This document shows, one piece after another, positions 45,782 through 53,253 of a DNA stretch of 64,000 nt. The position numbers and the translations under genes were made by a program. The number at the start of each line of letters is the position of its first letter. Positions within the stretch are counted from its first letter, which is position 1. Under the pieces are notes generated by a model. The model ran no database searches. It saw nothing but the letters and a program-made list of their open reading frames with translations, and was not told the DNA's origin. Source of the DNA: an uncultured Bacteroidales bacterium (GTDB lineage Bacteria; Bacteroidota; Bacteroidia; Bacteroidales; Muribaculaceae); contig CASBHZ010000003.1 of the NCBI GenBank assembly GCA_949123685.1, forward strand, positions 1 to 64,000, in the 5' to 3' direction.

Positions 45782-46332
45782 TCTTCTTCTAATTCAAGTT
45801 CGTTATTATAATCTTTTTTGTAATAGCCTGCGAGCATGCTGAGGAATCGTGATATCTGCTTTGTGGCAACAGCGGTTTCCTCTGATACATCTTTTCCTTG
45901 TAGCCGTAGCATCAATATTCCATAGAGGGCATCGAAACATGTTTCGATTTCATCTTTCTTGTTTTCACCCGCTTTGGCACGAATTTCCACTATATACGGA
46001 AGGGTTTTGTAGTATTCAGCAGCATAGGGTGCGAATTTCTGATTTCCCAATAGACGGTTATGAAGCTGCCGCAAGTCGATCAGGACATTCCTGTTCAGTT
46101 GGAGGTGTCCCGATTTTTCCACATTCTCACGGCGCATCATGTCTATGAGCGATTCATACCATTCACGCATTCCGGTTCGCTGCTTGTCATCAAGGTTGGC
46201 ATACCTGTCGATAATACCTGCCTGGATCTTGTCGATATCAAGTCCATATGCACGTATAATATCCTCAATCTGCCACATGTAAAGCAGGTATTCGGCTATG
46301 TTGTCTCTCTTCTTTGACGAAGCGTTAATCAT
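45778..46332 (-). CDS. DUF4924-family protein
   Basis: A 184-residue protein without signal peptide. It matches a Bacteroidales family annotated DUF4924: KKRDNIAEYLLYMWQIEDII near the start, then RNVLIDLRQLHNRLLGNQKF, and an acidic end (NELELEEE). It is mostly helical by composition. The function is unknown to me; its fixed place before rfbD, with overlapping stop and start, is the only functional hint. It has a two-box promoter 19 bp upstream, giving a very short leader. Confidence 0.8.
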   Translation of the reverse strand: MINASSKKRDNIAEYLLYMWQIEDIIRAYGLDIDKIQAGIIDRYANLDDKQRTGMREWYESLIDMMRRENVEKSGHLQLNRNVLIDLRQLHNRLLGNQKFAPYAAEYYKTLPYIVEIRAKAGENKKDEIETCFDALYGILMLRLQGKDVSEETAVATKQISRFLSMLAGYYKKDYNNELELEEE

Positions 46333-46350
46333 AAAGCTTTAATTTGGGGA

Positions 46351-46380
46351 CAAAATTACTAAAAAAAGCGCGACGGGCAA
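46351..46380 (-). promoter_or_regulatory. Promoter of the DUF4924-rfbD-prfC operon
   Basis: On the - strand, TTG (46380-46378), a 19-nt spacer and TAATTTTG (46358-46351). Transcription would begin near 46345, about 13 nt before the ATG at 46332. It lies 3 bp from the terminator of the sigma factor gene. Confidence 0.8.
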
Positions 46381-46382
46381 AA

Positions 46383-46418
46383 CAAATCCCCTGCGGCTTA
46401 TTGCCGTCGGGGGATTTG
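46383..46418 (-). terminator. Terminator downstream of the first ECF sigma gene
   Basis: CAAATCCCC (46383-46391) pairs with GGGGATTTG (46410-46418), with GCGGC/GCCG pairing inside. On the - strand it is followed by TTTGTTTTG-like sequence. It lies 22 bp after the sigma gene stop. Confidence 0.75.
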
Positions 46419-46440
46419 CACCGTTTTATATACTTAGTTT

Positions 46441-46947
46441 CTATCGATAATCTTTAAGCATGCTCTGCAGACGTTTGCGGGCGAAGAATATACGGCTTTT
46501 CACAGTGCCGAGCGGCAGGTTCATTTTTTCGGCGATCTCGCTATATTTATACCCCGCTATGTACATTGAGAATGGCACCTTATATTCTTTGGAGAAAGAA
46601 TTTATAGCCACAGAAATCTCCTTTGTGGCGAATGAGCCCTCCGGGGAGGTGAGTCCCGATTCCTGGGAGAGATTCAGATGATACAGATCTTCAGTAGTGT
46701 CCACGATCGTGGCGCTCCGCACCTGACGCCGGTAGTTGTTTATGAAGATGTTGCGCATGATTGTGAACACCCAACCCTTGAAATTGACATTGTCTACATA
46801 CTTTGCTTCATTGTCAAGGACTTTGAGCGTTGTGTCCTGTACGAGGTCTTGTGCTGCATCCCGGTCGGAGGTGAGCTGACAGGCAAAATTGAAGAGGTTT
46901 CCCTGAAGCCCCAACAATCTTTGTTTGAATGATGATGTGTCAGCCAT
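46441..46947 (-). CDS. ECF-type RNA polymerase sigma factor (paralogue 1)
   Basis: A 168-residue sigma-70 family factor of the extracytoplasmic function type. Region 2 has QLTSDRDAAQDLVQDTTLKV and FKGWVFTIMRNIFINNYRR; region 4 has PFSMYIAGYKYSEIAEKMNL and PLGTVKSRIFFARKRLQSML. It closely resembles the protein at 51966-52472, sharing segments such as TIMRNIFINNYR and GTVKSRIFF, and both end LKDYR. No anti-sigma gene is adjacent. Its terminator and its neighbour's promoter follow. It is divergent from the FtsB/DivIC gene. Target genes are unknown. Confidence 0.93.
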   Translation of the reverse strand: MADTSSFKQRLLGLQGNLFNFACQLTSDRDAAQDLVQDTTLKVLDNEAKYVDNVNFKGWVFTIMRNIFINNYRRQVRSATIVDTTEDLYHLNLSQESGLTSPEGSFATKEISVAINSFSKEYKVPFSMYIAGYKYSEIAEKMNLPLGTVKSRIFFARKRLQSMLKDYR

Positions 46948-47125
46948 ATCTGTATAGTTTATAGGTGATCGGATCTTGAATCTTCGAACTCTAATCTAAA
47001 TTCATGAACCTTTATACATATATAACAAGTTTCATGAAATTGTAGCCATGAAATTATGGTTAAAATTTGATTTTTTTTTGAAAAACTGCATCTTTCCTTA
47101 ATAGCTGTTAAAAAATAAGGGTGTT

Positions 47126-47159
47126 TTAGCCAATTATTCTATTATTATGATTAATTTTG
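47126..47159 (+). promoter_or_regulatory. Probable promoter of the FtsB/DivIC-like gene
   Basis: TAATTTTG at 47152-47159 matches TAnnTTTG; TTA at 47126-47128 stands where TTG is expected, 23 nt upstream. The start codon at 47179 is 20 bp downstream. The rest of the divergent gap 46948-47125 is AT-rich with no other signal that I can support. Confidence 0.55.
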
Positions 47160-47178
47160 CAAGAATTGATATGCCAAT

Positions 47179-47484
47179 ATGAGCAAAAAACTAAAGAGGT
47201 TGAATTTCTGGGTCCGTCGCAAATCGCATTTAACACTGATTGCGGTGGGTTCGGTTGTTGTGCTTCTCCTGTTTTTCAATGAGGACACTTCAATGAAGCT
47301 CAATATGAAGTATCAGACTGAAATCAAGGATCTGAAGCGCCGGATCCGGGAATGCGAAGATTCTGCGCAATGGTATAAGAACAGGCGTGAGGCGCTTTAT
47401 ATAAGTGCGGAAGATCTGGAGCATGTGGTGCGTGAACAGTATCACATGCAGCGATCATCGGAAGACGTGTACCTGATAAAATGA
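47179..47484 (+). CDS. FtsB/DivIC-type septum formation initiator protein
   Basis: A 101-residue bitopic membrane protein: a short basic N-terminus (MSKKLKRLNFWVRRKSHLTL), one transmembrane helix (about residues 20-37), then an extracytoplasmic coiled coil (YQTEIKDLKRRIRECEDSAQ) and a closing segment with REQYHMQRSSEDVYLIK. This is the FtsB/DivIC layout; such proteins form a divisome complex with FtsL and FtsQ. The last part, YxMQ...EDVYLI, is common in the family. It leads a + strand group and precedes a membrane protein by 50 bp. Confidence 0.88.
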   Translation: MSKKLKRLNFWVRRKSHLTLIAVGSVVVLLLFFNEDTSMKLNMKYQTEIKDLKRRIRECEDSAQWYKNRREALYISAEDLEHVVREQYHMQRSSEDVYLIK

Positions 47485-47534
47485 TTTTGTAGGTTTTACG
47501 GAAGTTTTTCTGTTGTCATGACAAAAAAGATTAG

Positions 47535-47981
47535 ATGCAAAAAAATAAAACAACGATAACCGAGTCCAAGTCAGGATTGAACAAGCTTAGGCGTAAAGTT
47601 GAAGCTTTCTCTACTATTGGGCTGATACTTATAGCGGTGGGACTTATGGCACCGTTCGTGGCTGTTGAAAACAGTGTGCTGGTGACTGTCTGCAAATGTG
47701 TTTTCACGGCAGGAGCGTTGGTTTATACCATTGCCAGAATGATCAATGTTAATGGACCGTCCGATTCAATGCGTTTGCGCAGGTTGCGTCGCATGGAGAT
47801 GTGGGCGGGTTTCTGTTTTGTGGTTGCAGCCGGATTCTGGTTTTATAACTCCTACAGATTCGCAGGGATAACGTTTTCACTGCCTGTGATGAACAATACC
47901 ATTGTTTTTACATTGGCAGGAGCCGTGATTCAAGTGGTTGCATCTTGGATGATATCCGCTCAGGCGAAGAAGGAAATATAA
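47535..47981 (+). CDS. Small integral membrane protein of unknown function
   Basis: A 148-residue protein with four predicted membrane segments at about residues 27-47, 50-69, 89-107 and 121-141, and a basic N-terminus (MQKNKTTITESKSGLNKLRR). A basic loop (MRLRRLRRMEMW) lies between helices 2 and 3. I do not recognise a named family with certainty. It lies between the FtsB/DivIC gene and coaX, with only 1 bp before coaX, so it is part of this transcription unit. Similar short four-helix proteins precede coaX in other Bacteroidales as far as I recall. Confidence 0.7.
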   Translation: MQKNKTTITESKSGLNKLRRKVEAFSTIGLILIAVGLMAPFVAVENSVLVTVCKCVFTAGALVYTIARMINVNGPSDSMRLRRLRRMEMWAGFCFVVAAGFWFYNSYRFAGITFSLPVMNNTIVFTLAGAVIQVVASWMISAQAKKEI

Positions 47982-47982
47982 G

Positions 47983-48717
47983 ATGCGGGTTCTTACAATC
48001 GACATAGGAAACACGGCAGTCAAGGGTAGCGTCTTTGAAGATGGCGTGTTGCTTGAAAGCATATTGCTTGAAAGCCGTGACTCATCGGCATTGCAGTCTC
48101 TTGCATGTAGGTTTCGTCCCGAGGGCGCAATCTGCTGCTGTGTGGGGCAGGATGCCCGCAGTTTCGTGTCTGAGCTTGAGGATGCATTATCTGTTCCGGT
48201 GATGGAACTGTCGCATGACACACCACTCCCTATTGCGGTAGAATATGCCACCCCCGGCACGCTCGGACTTGACCGCGTGGCAGCGGCTGCCGGAGCAGCA
48301 TTGGCAGCCGAAGAGGCATTTGTGGTTGATGCCGGAACGGCAGTGACTCTTGATATTGTTGTTGACAATACGTTTCTTGGTGGGAATATATCTCCGGGAC
48401 TGAGACTGCGTTTCCGATCGCTCCACCGCTTCACTTCCCGATTGCCGCTTGTGTCTCCCTCCGGTGACATTCCGGCATTTGGATATGACACGGAGACTGC
48501 GATACGGTCCGGTGTGGTGAACGGGATGGTGGCGGAGATTGTCTCGGCATTCAAATCGGCAAGATGCCGCTATCCCCGGTTGAGGATGCTTCTCACAGGT
48601 GGCGACGCTGATTTCCTTGCTCCGCTTATACGGCAGCACGGGGTGGAGCCGGAGATCACGCATTCGCTCGTGGGTAAGGGTCTTGAACGGATTTACCATA
48701 GCGTCAATGAGCATTGA
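47983..48717 (+). CDS. coaX: Type III pantothenate kinase
   Basis: A 244-residue kinase for the first step of coenzyme A synthesis. The ASKHA-fold motifs are MRVLTIDIGNTAVKGSVFED (phosphate 1), TPGTLGLDRVAAAAGAALAA, and AFVVDAGTAVTLDIV (phosphate 2); GGNISPGLRLRFRSLHRFTSRLP carries the usual substrate segment. CoaX is not feedback-inhibited by CoA and needs a monovalent cation. In Bacteroidales it is often followed by the outer-membrane protein and lptC genes seen here. Length is normal for the family. Confidence 0.95.
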   Translation: MRVLTIDIGNTAVKGSVFEDGVLLESILLESRDSSALQSLACRFRPEGAICCCVGQDARSFVSELEDALSVPVMELSHDTPLPIAVEYATPGTLGLDRVAAAAGAALAAEEAFVVDAGTAVTLDIVVDNTFLGGNISPGLRLRFRSLHRFTSRLPLVSPSGDIPAFGYDTETAIRSGVVNGMVAEIVSAFKSARCRYPRLRMLLTGGDADFLAPLIRQHGVEPEITHSLVGKGLERIYHSVNEH

Positions 48718-48759
48718 CAACTCTAAATGAATATAAATTAAGTCTCTCTATTCAGATAT

Positions 48760-50031
48760 ATGAGCAAAATAAAAATACTTCTGGCGGCTGCCTTTATTGC
48801 AACCGCTTCGGCTTCTGCCCAGACATCATCTCCTTATTCAATGTACGGATACGGAATCATCGGAGACCGAGCCACCTCTTTTCAGCGTCAGATGGGTGGT
48901 GTAGGTTATGCAATGAATTCCGGCAGGCAGATCAATGTGATGAATCCGGCTTCTTATGCGGCTATCGATTCCTTGACTTTCCTTTTCGATCTCGGAGCTG
49001 ACGTCTCTTTGCTTTGGAGCCAGGAGGGTAGTGCCAAGGAGCGTTCTACCGGAGGCGGCGTGGATTATGTGACCATGCAGTTTCCTATTTCGAAATTCAT
49101 GGGAGGTTCTATAGGTCTGTTGCCATATAGTTCGGTTGGCTATTCTTTCGGTAACGAAATCAAACATGGTGCCATGGAGAACCAGGGAACCGGAGGAATC
49201 AACCAGCTTTATCTCGGACTTAGCGGTAAGGTGGCGGGATTCTCGCTCGGATTCAATATCAGCTATGATTTCGGTAACATCATCAATGATGTTTTCGCAA
49301 CTCCGGCAAGCGGCAGCCAGACAAAGTTTGAGCACGTGATGGAGATACGCGACTGGAATATCAATATCGGTGCCCAATACACGGCGCGATGGAATAAGTG
49401 GAATAAACTGGTGTTCGGTGCTACGTATTCACCCCGCAAGACAATGAGGGGAAAAACTTGGGTCACCGCCCAGGAGACCACTCAGGACCAGATCCCGGAT
49501 ACTGTTGCCTACATGAAGATGAAGGATAAGTATTTCAATCCTACATCGATAGGAGCCGGCATCAGTTATACTTTCGAGAAGACATATCGCGTGATGGTGG
49601 AAGCCGACTTCACTTGGCAGCAGTGGAGCAAGGCTCCCTACTCGGCACTCTATAGTCCGGCGGATATAACGCAGCATCGCCCGGCAGAGGTTGTTGCCGC
49701 CGGTATGGATTTTAATGACCGCACCAAGTTTGCCGTAGGTGCCGAGTTCGTTCCCAAGCTTAGGGGAAATTATGGTGAGCGTATCGCTTACCGTCTCGGT
49801 GGATATTTCGGTAATGATTATCTGAATATCAATGGCAATAAGGTTAAGGAGATCGGTGTTACCTGCGGTGCCGGTTTCCCGACTCCGGAGGGTAAGACCC
49901 AGATTAATTTAGGTCTTGAGTGGAAGAAGCGTTATGCCACCCCGAATCAGCTTATCGGTGAGAATTATTTGAATATAACCGTTGGCGTGAACTTCAATGA
50001 GGTTTGGTTCTGGAAACGTAAGATCAGATAA
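48760..50031 (+). CDS. Outer-membrane beta-barrel protein
   Basis: A 423-residue protein with signal peptide (MSKIKILLAAAFIATASASA) followed by QTSSPYSMYGYGIIGDRATS. The start resembles the family of FadL-like and OmpP1-like Bacteroidales proteins (GIGD...QMGGVGYAMNSGRQINVMNPASYAAIDSL). Aromatic strands throughout end with ITVGVNFNEVWFWKRKI. It lies between coaX and lptC, a common arrangement. Its cargo is not known. The final residues after Trp-Phe-Trp are basic, not the usual terminal Phe, so the barrel end is slightly unusual. Confidence 0.75.
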   Translation: MSKIKILLAAAFIATASASAQTSSPYSMYGYGIIGDRATSFQRQMGGVGYAMNSGRQINVMNPASYAAIDSLTFLFDLGADVSLLWSQEGSAKERSTGGGVDYVTMQFPISKFMGGSIGLLPYSSVGYSFGNEIKHGAMENQGTGGINQLYLGLSGKVAGFSLGFNISYDFGNIINDVFATPASGSQTKFEHVMEIRDWNINIGAQYTARWNKWNKLVFGATYSPRKTMRGKTWVTAQETTQDQIPDTVAYMKMKDKYFNPTSIGAGISYTFEKTYRVMVEADFTWQQWSKAPYSALYSPADITQHRPAEVVAAGMDFNDRTKFAVGAEFVPKLRGNYGERIAYRLGGYFGNDYLNINGNKVKEIGVTCGAGFPTPEGKTQINLGLEWKKRYATPNQLIGENYLNITVGVNFNEVWFWKRKIR

Positions 50032-50048
50032 TCATTAAAATTGTATCC

Positions 50049-50597
50049 ATGCGCTCTCTGGTGCCCCTGATGCTTGTGATTCTGTTGCTTGCCGCATGTC
50101 GCGAAGAAAAGAAAGTTGATGTTGCGGCGAGCCTTAATCCGGCAAAGATGGCTACGATGACCACTAAAAATATATCTACACTGATATCTGATTCGGGTGT
50201 TATCCAATACAAGATAGTGGCTCCCTTATGGCAGGTATATGATGAAGCGGACACTCCTTATTGGCGTTTCCCGCAGGGATTATATCTGCAGAAGTATGAT
50301 CCGTATTTTAAAGTGATAGCTACCGTTGCTTCCGATTCCGCTAAATACTTCAAGAATGAACGCTTGTGGAAACTCGAGGGGCATGTGGAGATGACCAAGA
50401 TGCCCAAAGACCTGTTTCTCTCCGAGCGGGTTTTCTGGGATCAGCGCAAAGGGCAGATATATAGCGATACGTTCATCCATATCGAGAATGCCACGCATGT
50501 GCTTGAGGGCACAGGTTTCATTTCTAATGACAAACTCACACAATACCGTATCTTGAAGCCGGAAGGGATATTTCCGGTAAATAAAGACAGCATATGA
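50049..50597 (+). CDS. lptC: LptC-like lipopolysaccharide export lipoprotein
   Basis: A 182-residue protein with lipobox LLAAC (Cys17) and a beta-jellyroll body resembling LptC: SGVIQYKIVAPLWQVYDEAD, ASDSAKYFKNERLWKLEGHV, FLSERVFWDQRKGQIYSD and FISNDKLTQYRI. LptC links the LptB2FG transporter to LptA in lipopolysaccharide export. In Bacteroidota it is a lipoprotein, as here, instead of having the transmembrane helix of E. coli LptC. It follows the outer-membrane protein by 17 bp and overlaps the CNNM gene by 4 bp. Confidence 0.85.
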   Translation: MRSLVPLMLVILLLAACREEKKVDVAASLNPAKMATMTTKNISTLISDSGVIQYKIVAPLWQVYDEADTPYWRFPQGLYLQKYDPYFKVIATVASDSAKYFKNERLWKLEGHVEMTKMPKDLFLSERVFWDQRKGQIYSDTFIHIENATHVLEGTGFISNDKLTQYRILKPEGIFPVNKDSI

Positions 50598-51874
50598 TAT
50601 TACCCCTTTCATTGGCAATCGTGATAACGTTGGTTGCCATCGCTTTTTCCGGACTTTTTTCAGGTTGTGAGATCGCTTTCGTGCAAAGCTCCAAGGTCAG
50701 GATGGAGATAGATGCCGCCAGGGGAGGACTGGTTGATAAGATTATCAAAGGCTTTTCACGGCATGAGGATATGTTCATATCCACCCTTCTTGTCGGAAAC
50801 AATGTTGTCCTTGTTATCTATGGTATATCCTTCTCTGCGATAGTTAATCCGGTTTTTGAGGAGTGGTTTCACAATAATGAGGCTTTGACCCTTATCTGCA
50901 ACACGGTTTTTTCAACCGTGGTTATTTTGCTTCTTGGGGAGTTCCTGCCTAAAACCACTTTCCGTATAAACCCGAATTTCATGATGCGTCTCCTTGCGTT
51001 GCCTCTTTATCTTATCTACCTTCTGTTGTATCCGGTGTCATGGTTCGTCTCCGTAATCTCAAAAGGATTGATGAAGCTTTGCGGACTTGATTCTGTGGAA
51101 GAAGATAAGGCGAGCCTCACCATGGAGGAACTTGACGATTACATCCAGCAGAGTCTTGAAGATCGGAGCAGTGATCAGGTTGTTGAGAATGAAGTGAAGA
51201 TTTTCAGGAAGGCTATAGATTTTAAAGACACTCAGATTTCGGAGTGCATGATACCGCGAAACGAGATTGTTGCCGTCCCTCTTGTCGGAACCACGAGAGA
51301 TAAGCTTATAAAGGTCTTTACGGCTACAGGATTGTCGAAAGTGGTGGTATATCGCGATGACATTGACGATGTTGCCGGGTATATACACATATCGGAAATA
51401 TTCAATTCCACGGCAGACTGGAGACGCAAGCTCAAGCCGGTGATCTTCACTCCTGAGACTATGCTTGCCAACAAGATGATGCGTCGCATGATGAGCGAGA
51501 AGCGCACGCTTGCCATGGTGGTTGATGAATTTGGCGGCACTTCCGGTCTCGTCACTCTCGAAGACATTGTTGAAGAGATATTCGGGGAGATCGAAGACGA
51601 GCATGATGTTCAGCGTCTTGTTGCGCGTCAACTCACTGACGGTTCTTATGAGTTTTCCGGGCGTGTCGAGATTTCGGCAATAAATGAGGATTTCGGTCTC
51701 GGGATTAAAGAGAGTGAAGATTATCATACCCTTTCTGGATATATCCTGGAGAGCCTGCAGGCGCTTCCAAAGCAAGGAGATACCTTCATAATAGACAATC
51801 TTGACTTTACGATAGAAAAGATGACCACCACGCGTATAGAGCTCGTGAGGGTTAAAACAAAAGAAGATGCCTGA
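50594..51874 (+). CDS. CNNM/CorC-family membrane protein (DUF21, CBS pair, CorC domain)
   Basis: A 426-residue integral membrane protein. The N-terminal DUF21 part has helices (LPLSLAIVITLVAIAFSGLF, SGCEIAFVQSSKVR, LLALPLYLIYLLLYPVSWFV). Two CBS domains follow (IPRNEIVAVPL, MVVDEFGGTSGLVTLEDIVE), then a CorC/HlyC C-terminal domain (YEFSGRVEISAINEDFGLGI). Members include magnesium exporters of the CNNM type and Bacteroidota proteins linked to gliding (GldE). The role here is not settled. The last codons lie inside a perfect palindrome that carries the stop codon. Confidence 0.87.
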   Translation: MILPLSLAIVITLVAIAFSGLFSGCEIAFVQSSKVRMEIDAARGGLVDKIIKGFSRHEDMFISTLLVGNNVVLVIYGISFSAIVNPVFEEWFHNNEALTLICNTVFSTVVILLLGEFLPKTTFRINPNFMMRLLALPLYLIYLLLYPVSWFVSVISKGLMKLCGLDSVEEDKASLTMEELDDYIQQSLEDRSSDQVVENEVKIFRKAIDFKDTQISECMIPRNEIVAVPLVGTTRDKLIKVFTATGLSKVVVYRDDIDDVAGYIHISEIFNSTADWRRKLKPVIFTPETMLANKMMRRMMSEKRTLAMVVDEFGGTSGLVTLEDIVEEIFGEIEDEHDVQRLVARQLTDGSYEFSGRVEISAINEDFGLGIKESEDYHTLSGYILESLQALPKQGDTFIIDNLDFTIEKMTTTRIELVRVKTKEDA

Positions 51875-51892
51875 CAGGCATCTTCTTTTGTT
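51856..51892. terminator. 37-bp perfect palindrome at the CNNM stop codon, bidirectional terminator
   Basis: Arms of 18 nt are perfectly complementary (AACAAAAGAAGATGCCTG at 51856-51873) around a single central A, which is the last base of the TGA stop (51872-51874). The T-rich right arm serves the + strand, and the symmetric left arm the - strand. The nearest gene on the other strand starts no closer than 51966. Confidence 0.85.
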
Positions 51893-51965
51893 AGATATGA
51901 TCTGAATATTATATTCGGTGGGAACAACCCGGATGACGATAGTCAGGATCTAATGGGGATACGGT

Positions 51966-52472
51966 TTAACGATAATCTTTCAAGATTTCGCGAAGGCGTT
52001 TGCGAGTAAAGAAGATTCTGCTCTTTACTGTGCCTAAGGGCATGTCAAGTTTTTCTGAAATCTCCTCATATTTGTAACCGGCTACGTGCATCGAGAAGGG
52101 TTGGCGGAAATCCGCAGGAAATTTGGCGAGTATCTGTGATATCTCACCCACAGCATAAGCACCGTCGGGCGTTTCAAGACCTGAGTCTTGGCAAAGGTTC
52201 AAATGGTGAAAATCTTCAGAAGAATCCACCATGGTGTTCTCTCTAACGCTCTTACGATAATTGTTGATAAAAATATTGCGCATGATCGTCAGCATCCAAC
52301 CCTTGAAGTTCGTGTTGTCCACAAACTTCTCCTCATTGTTGAGCGCTTTGAGGGTTGTGTCCTGAACGAGATCCTGTGCTTCTTCTTTATCGGTGGTCAG
52401 TTTGAGCGCGAAAGAAAGAAGGTTGCCCTGCATCCCTATAACGGAGGATTTAAAGGTGTTTTGCTTGCTCAT
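51966..52472 (-). CDS. ECF-type RNA polymerase sigma factor (paralogue 2)
   Basis: A 168-residue ECF sigma factor. Region 2 has KLTTDKEEAQDLVQDTTLKA and FKGWMLTIMRNIFINNYRK; region 4 has PFSMHVAGYKYEEISEKLDM and PLGTVKSRIFFTRKRLREIL. Length and much of the sequence equal those of paralogue 1 at 46441-46947, with differences mainly in the linker around residues 80-110. No anti-sigma gene is adjacent. Transcription probably begins about 100 bp upstream, from a two-box promoter. Confidence 0.94.
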   Translation of the reverse strand: MSKQNTFKSSVIGMQGNLLSFALKLTTDKEEAQDLVQDTTLKALNNEEKFVDNTNFKGWMLTIMRNIFINNYRKSVRENTMVDSSEDFHHLNLCQDSGLETPDGAYAVGEISQILAKFPADFRQPFSMHVAGYKYEEISEKLDMPLGTVKSRIFFTRKRLREILKDYR

Positions 52473-52579
52473 TTAATTTTTTATCAATTAGGGAATCTAA
52501 AAATTAAAAAAAAGTCACTTATTAGGTTATTTGAAAACAAAAAGTCACTGTTCCCTGAGTGACCCCAGTTTATCGGGTG

Positions 52580-52609
52580 TAAAGTTAATATATTTTCATC
52601 AAAATGCAA
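52580..52609 (-). promoter_or_regulatory. Promoter of ECF sigma gene 2
   Basis: On the - strand, TTG (52609-52607), a 19-nt spacer and TAACTTTA (52587-52580), one mismatch from TAnnTTTG. The leader of about 100 nt contains the hairpin GTCACT/AGTGAC (52543-52562). Confidence 0.6.
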
Positions 52610-52745
52610 TCGTTATACTATAAATTTTTTTTGAAAAATTTGTCAAATTATCAAGCCTCTTATATCTTGACAATTTAGCTCTTTCGTTTTAAAATAAATT
52701 TAAGTAGCTTCAATGTTTTTATGAAAGGATATCAAGTGGGTTCAT

Positions 52746-53131
52746 ATTATTTATTAGAGTGTTCAGTTTGATGTTCCCAATTCCATCCGATAAATCACCA
52801 TTTATCGAACCCGGTTCGATAATGTAAAAAGTATAAGGTAAGAAGTATGATTCGGCACGCCTGAAAATTAGCAGTGAATATCAGCTACGACTTGAGACCC
52901 CCGTGCCTAAAAACTGTATTATGGCTCAAGCTTCAATGTCTGTGCAAGGAAAACCTCTGTCCCCTTGTGTCTCGGTGTTATGCTTTTCGTGACAATTATC
53001 TAACTTGAAATTTATAATGTCGGATATATATCCGGATGTTTTGACGACTTGGTAGGAGCATTTCGATTGTTGAGAAATGCCGGTTTGAAAATGAAACATG
53101 AAACATGAAACTGAACACTCTAATTATTTAT
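52746..53131. mobile_element. 368-bp inverted-repeat insertion element with 9-bp target duplication
   Basis: The element spans 52755-53122. Its ends are inverted repeats: left TAGAGTGTTCAGTTTGATGT, right the complement of the same with one change. It is flanked on both sides by the direct repeat ATTATTTAT (52746-52754 and 53123-53131), a perfect 9-bp target duplication. Inside are further perfect palindromes, TATCGAACC/GGTTCGATA near 52802-52821 and CGGATATATATCCG near 53020-53035, and no coding frame of note. It has the form of a non-autonomous transposon. The rest of the 781-bp gap (52473-52745 and 53132-53253) holds the sigma promoter and the terminator listed separately. Confidence 0.85.
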
Positions 53132-53179
53132 TCTCTCTTTAATAATGTATAATCTTCCGGGCAAGTGATAAAAAAATAA

Positions 53180-53211
53180 GCAGGATACATGTGCATGCAC
53201 ATGTATCCTGC
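53180..53211 (-). terminator. 32-bp perfect palindrome terminator of the large sorting-tail protein gene
   Basis: The 16-nt arm GCAGGATACATGTGCA (53180-53195) is followed directly by its complement through 53211. On the - strand it is followed by TTATTTTTTTA, and it lies 42 bp past the stop of the gene at 53254. Confidence 0.88.
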
Positions 53212-53253
53212 CATATAATTGAAATTAAAAGTTACTTCAGTTTTACCTCGGCA

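Noticed and set aside
52800..52825. tRNA fragment or integrase attachment site (GGTTCGA resembles a T-loop)
   Set aside because: The motif is one arm of a short palindrome (TATCGAACC/GGTTCGATA); no acceptor stem, anticodon stem or integrase gene is present.
52755..53122. Complete insertion sequence with a transposase
   Set aside because: At 368 bp there is no room for a transposase and no open frame of note; only the ends and target duplication support mobility.
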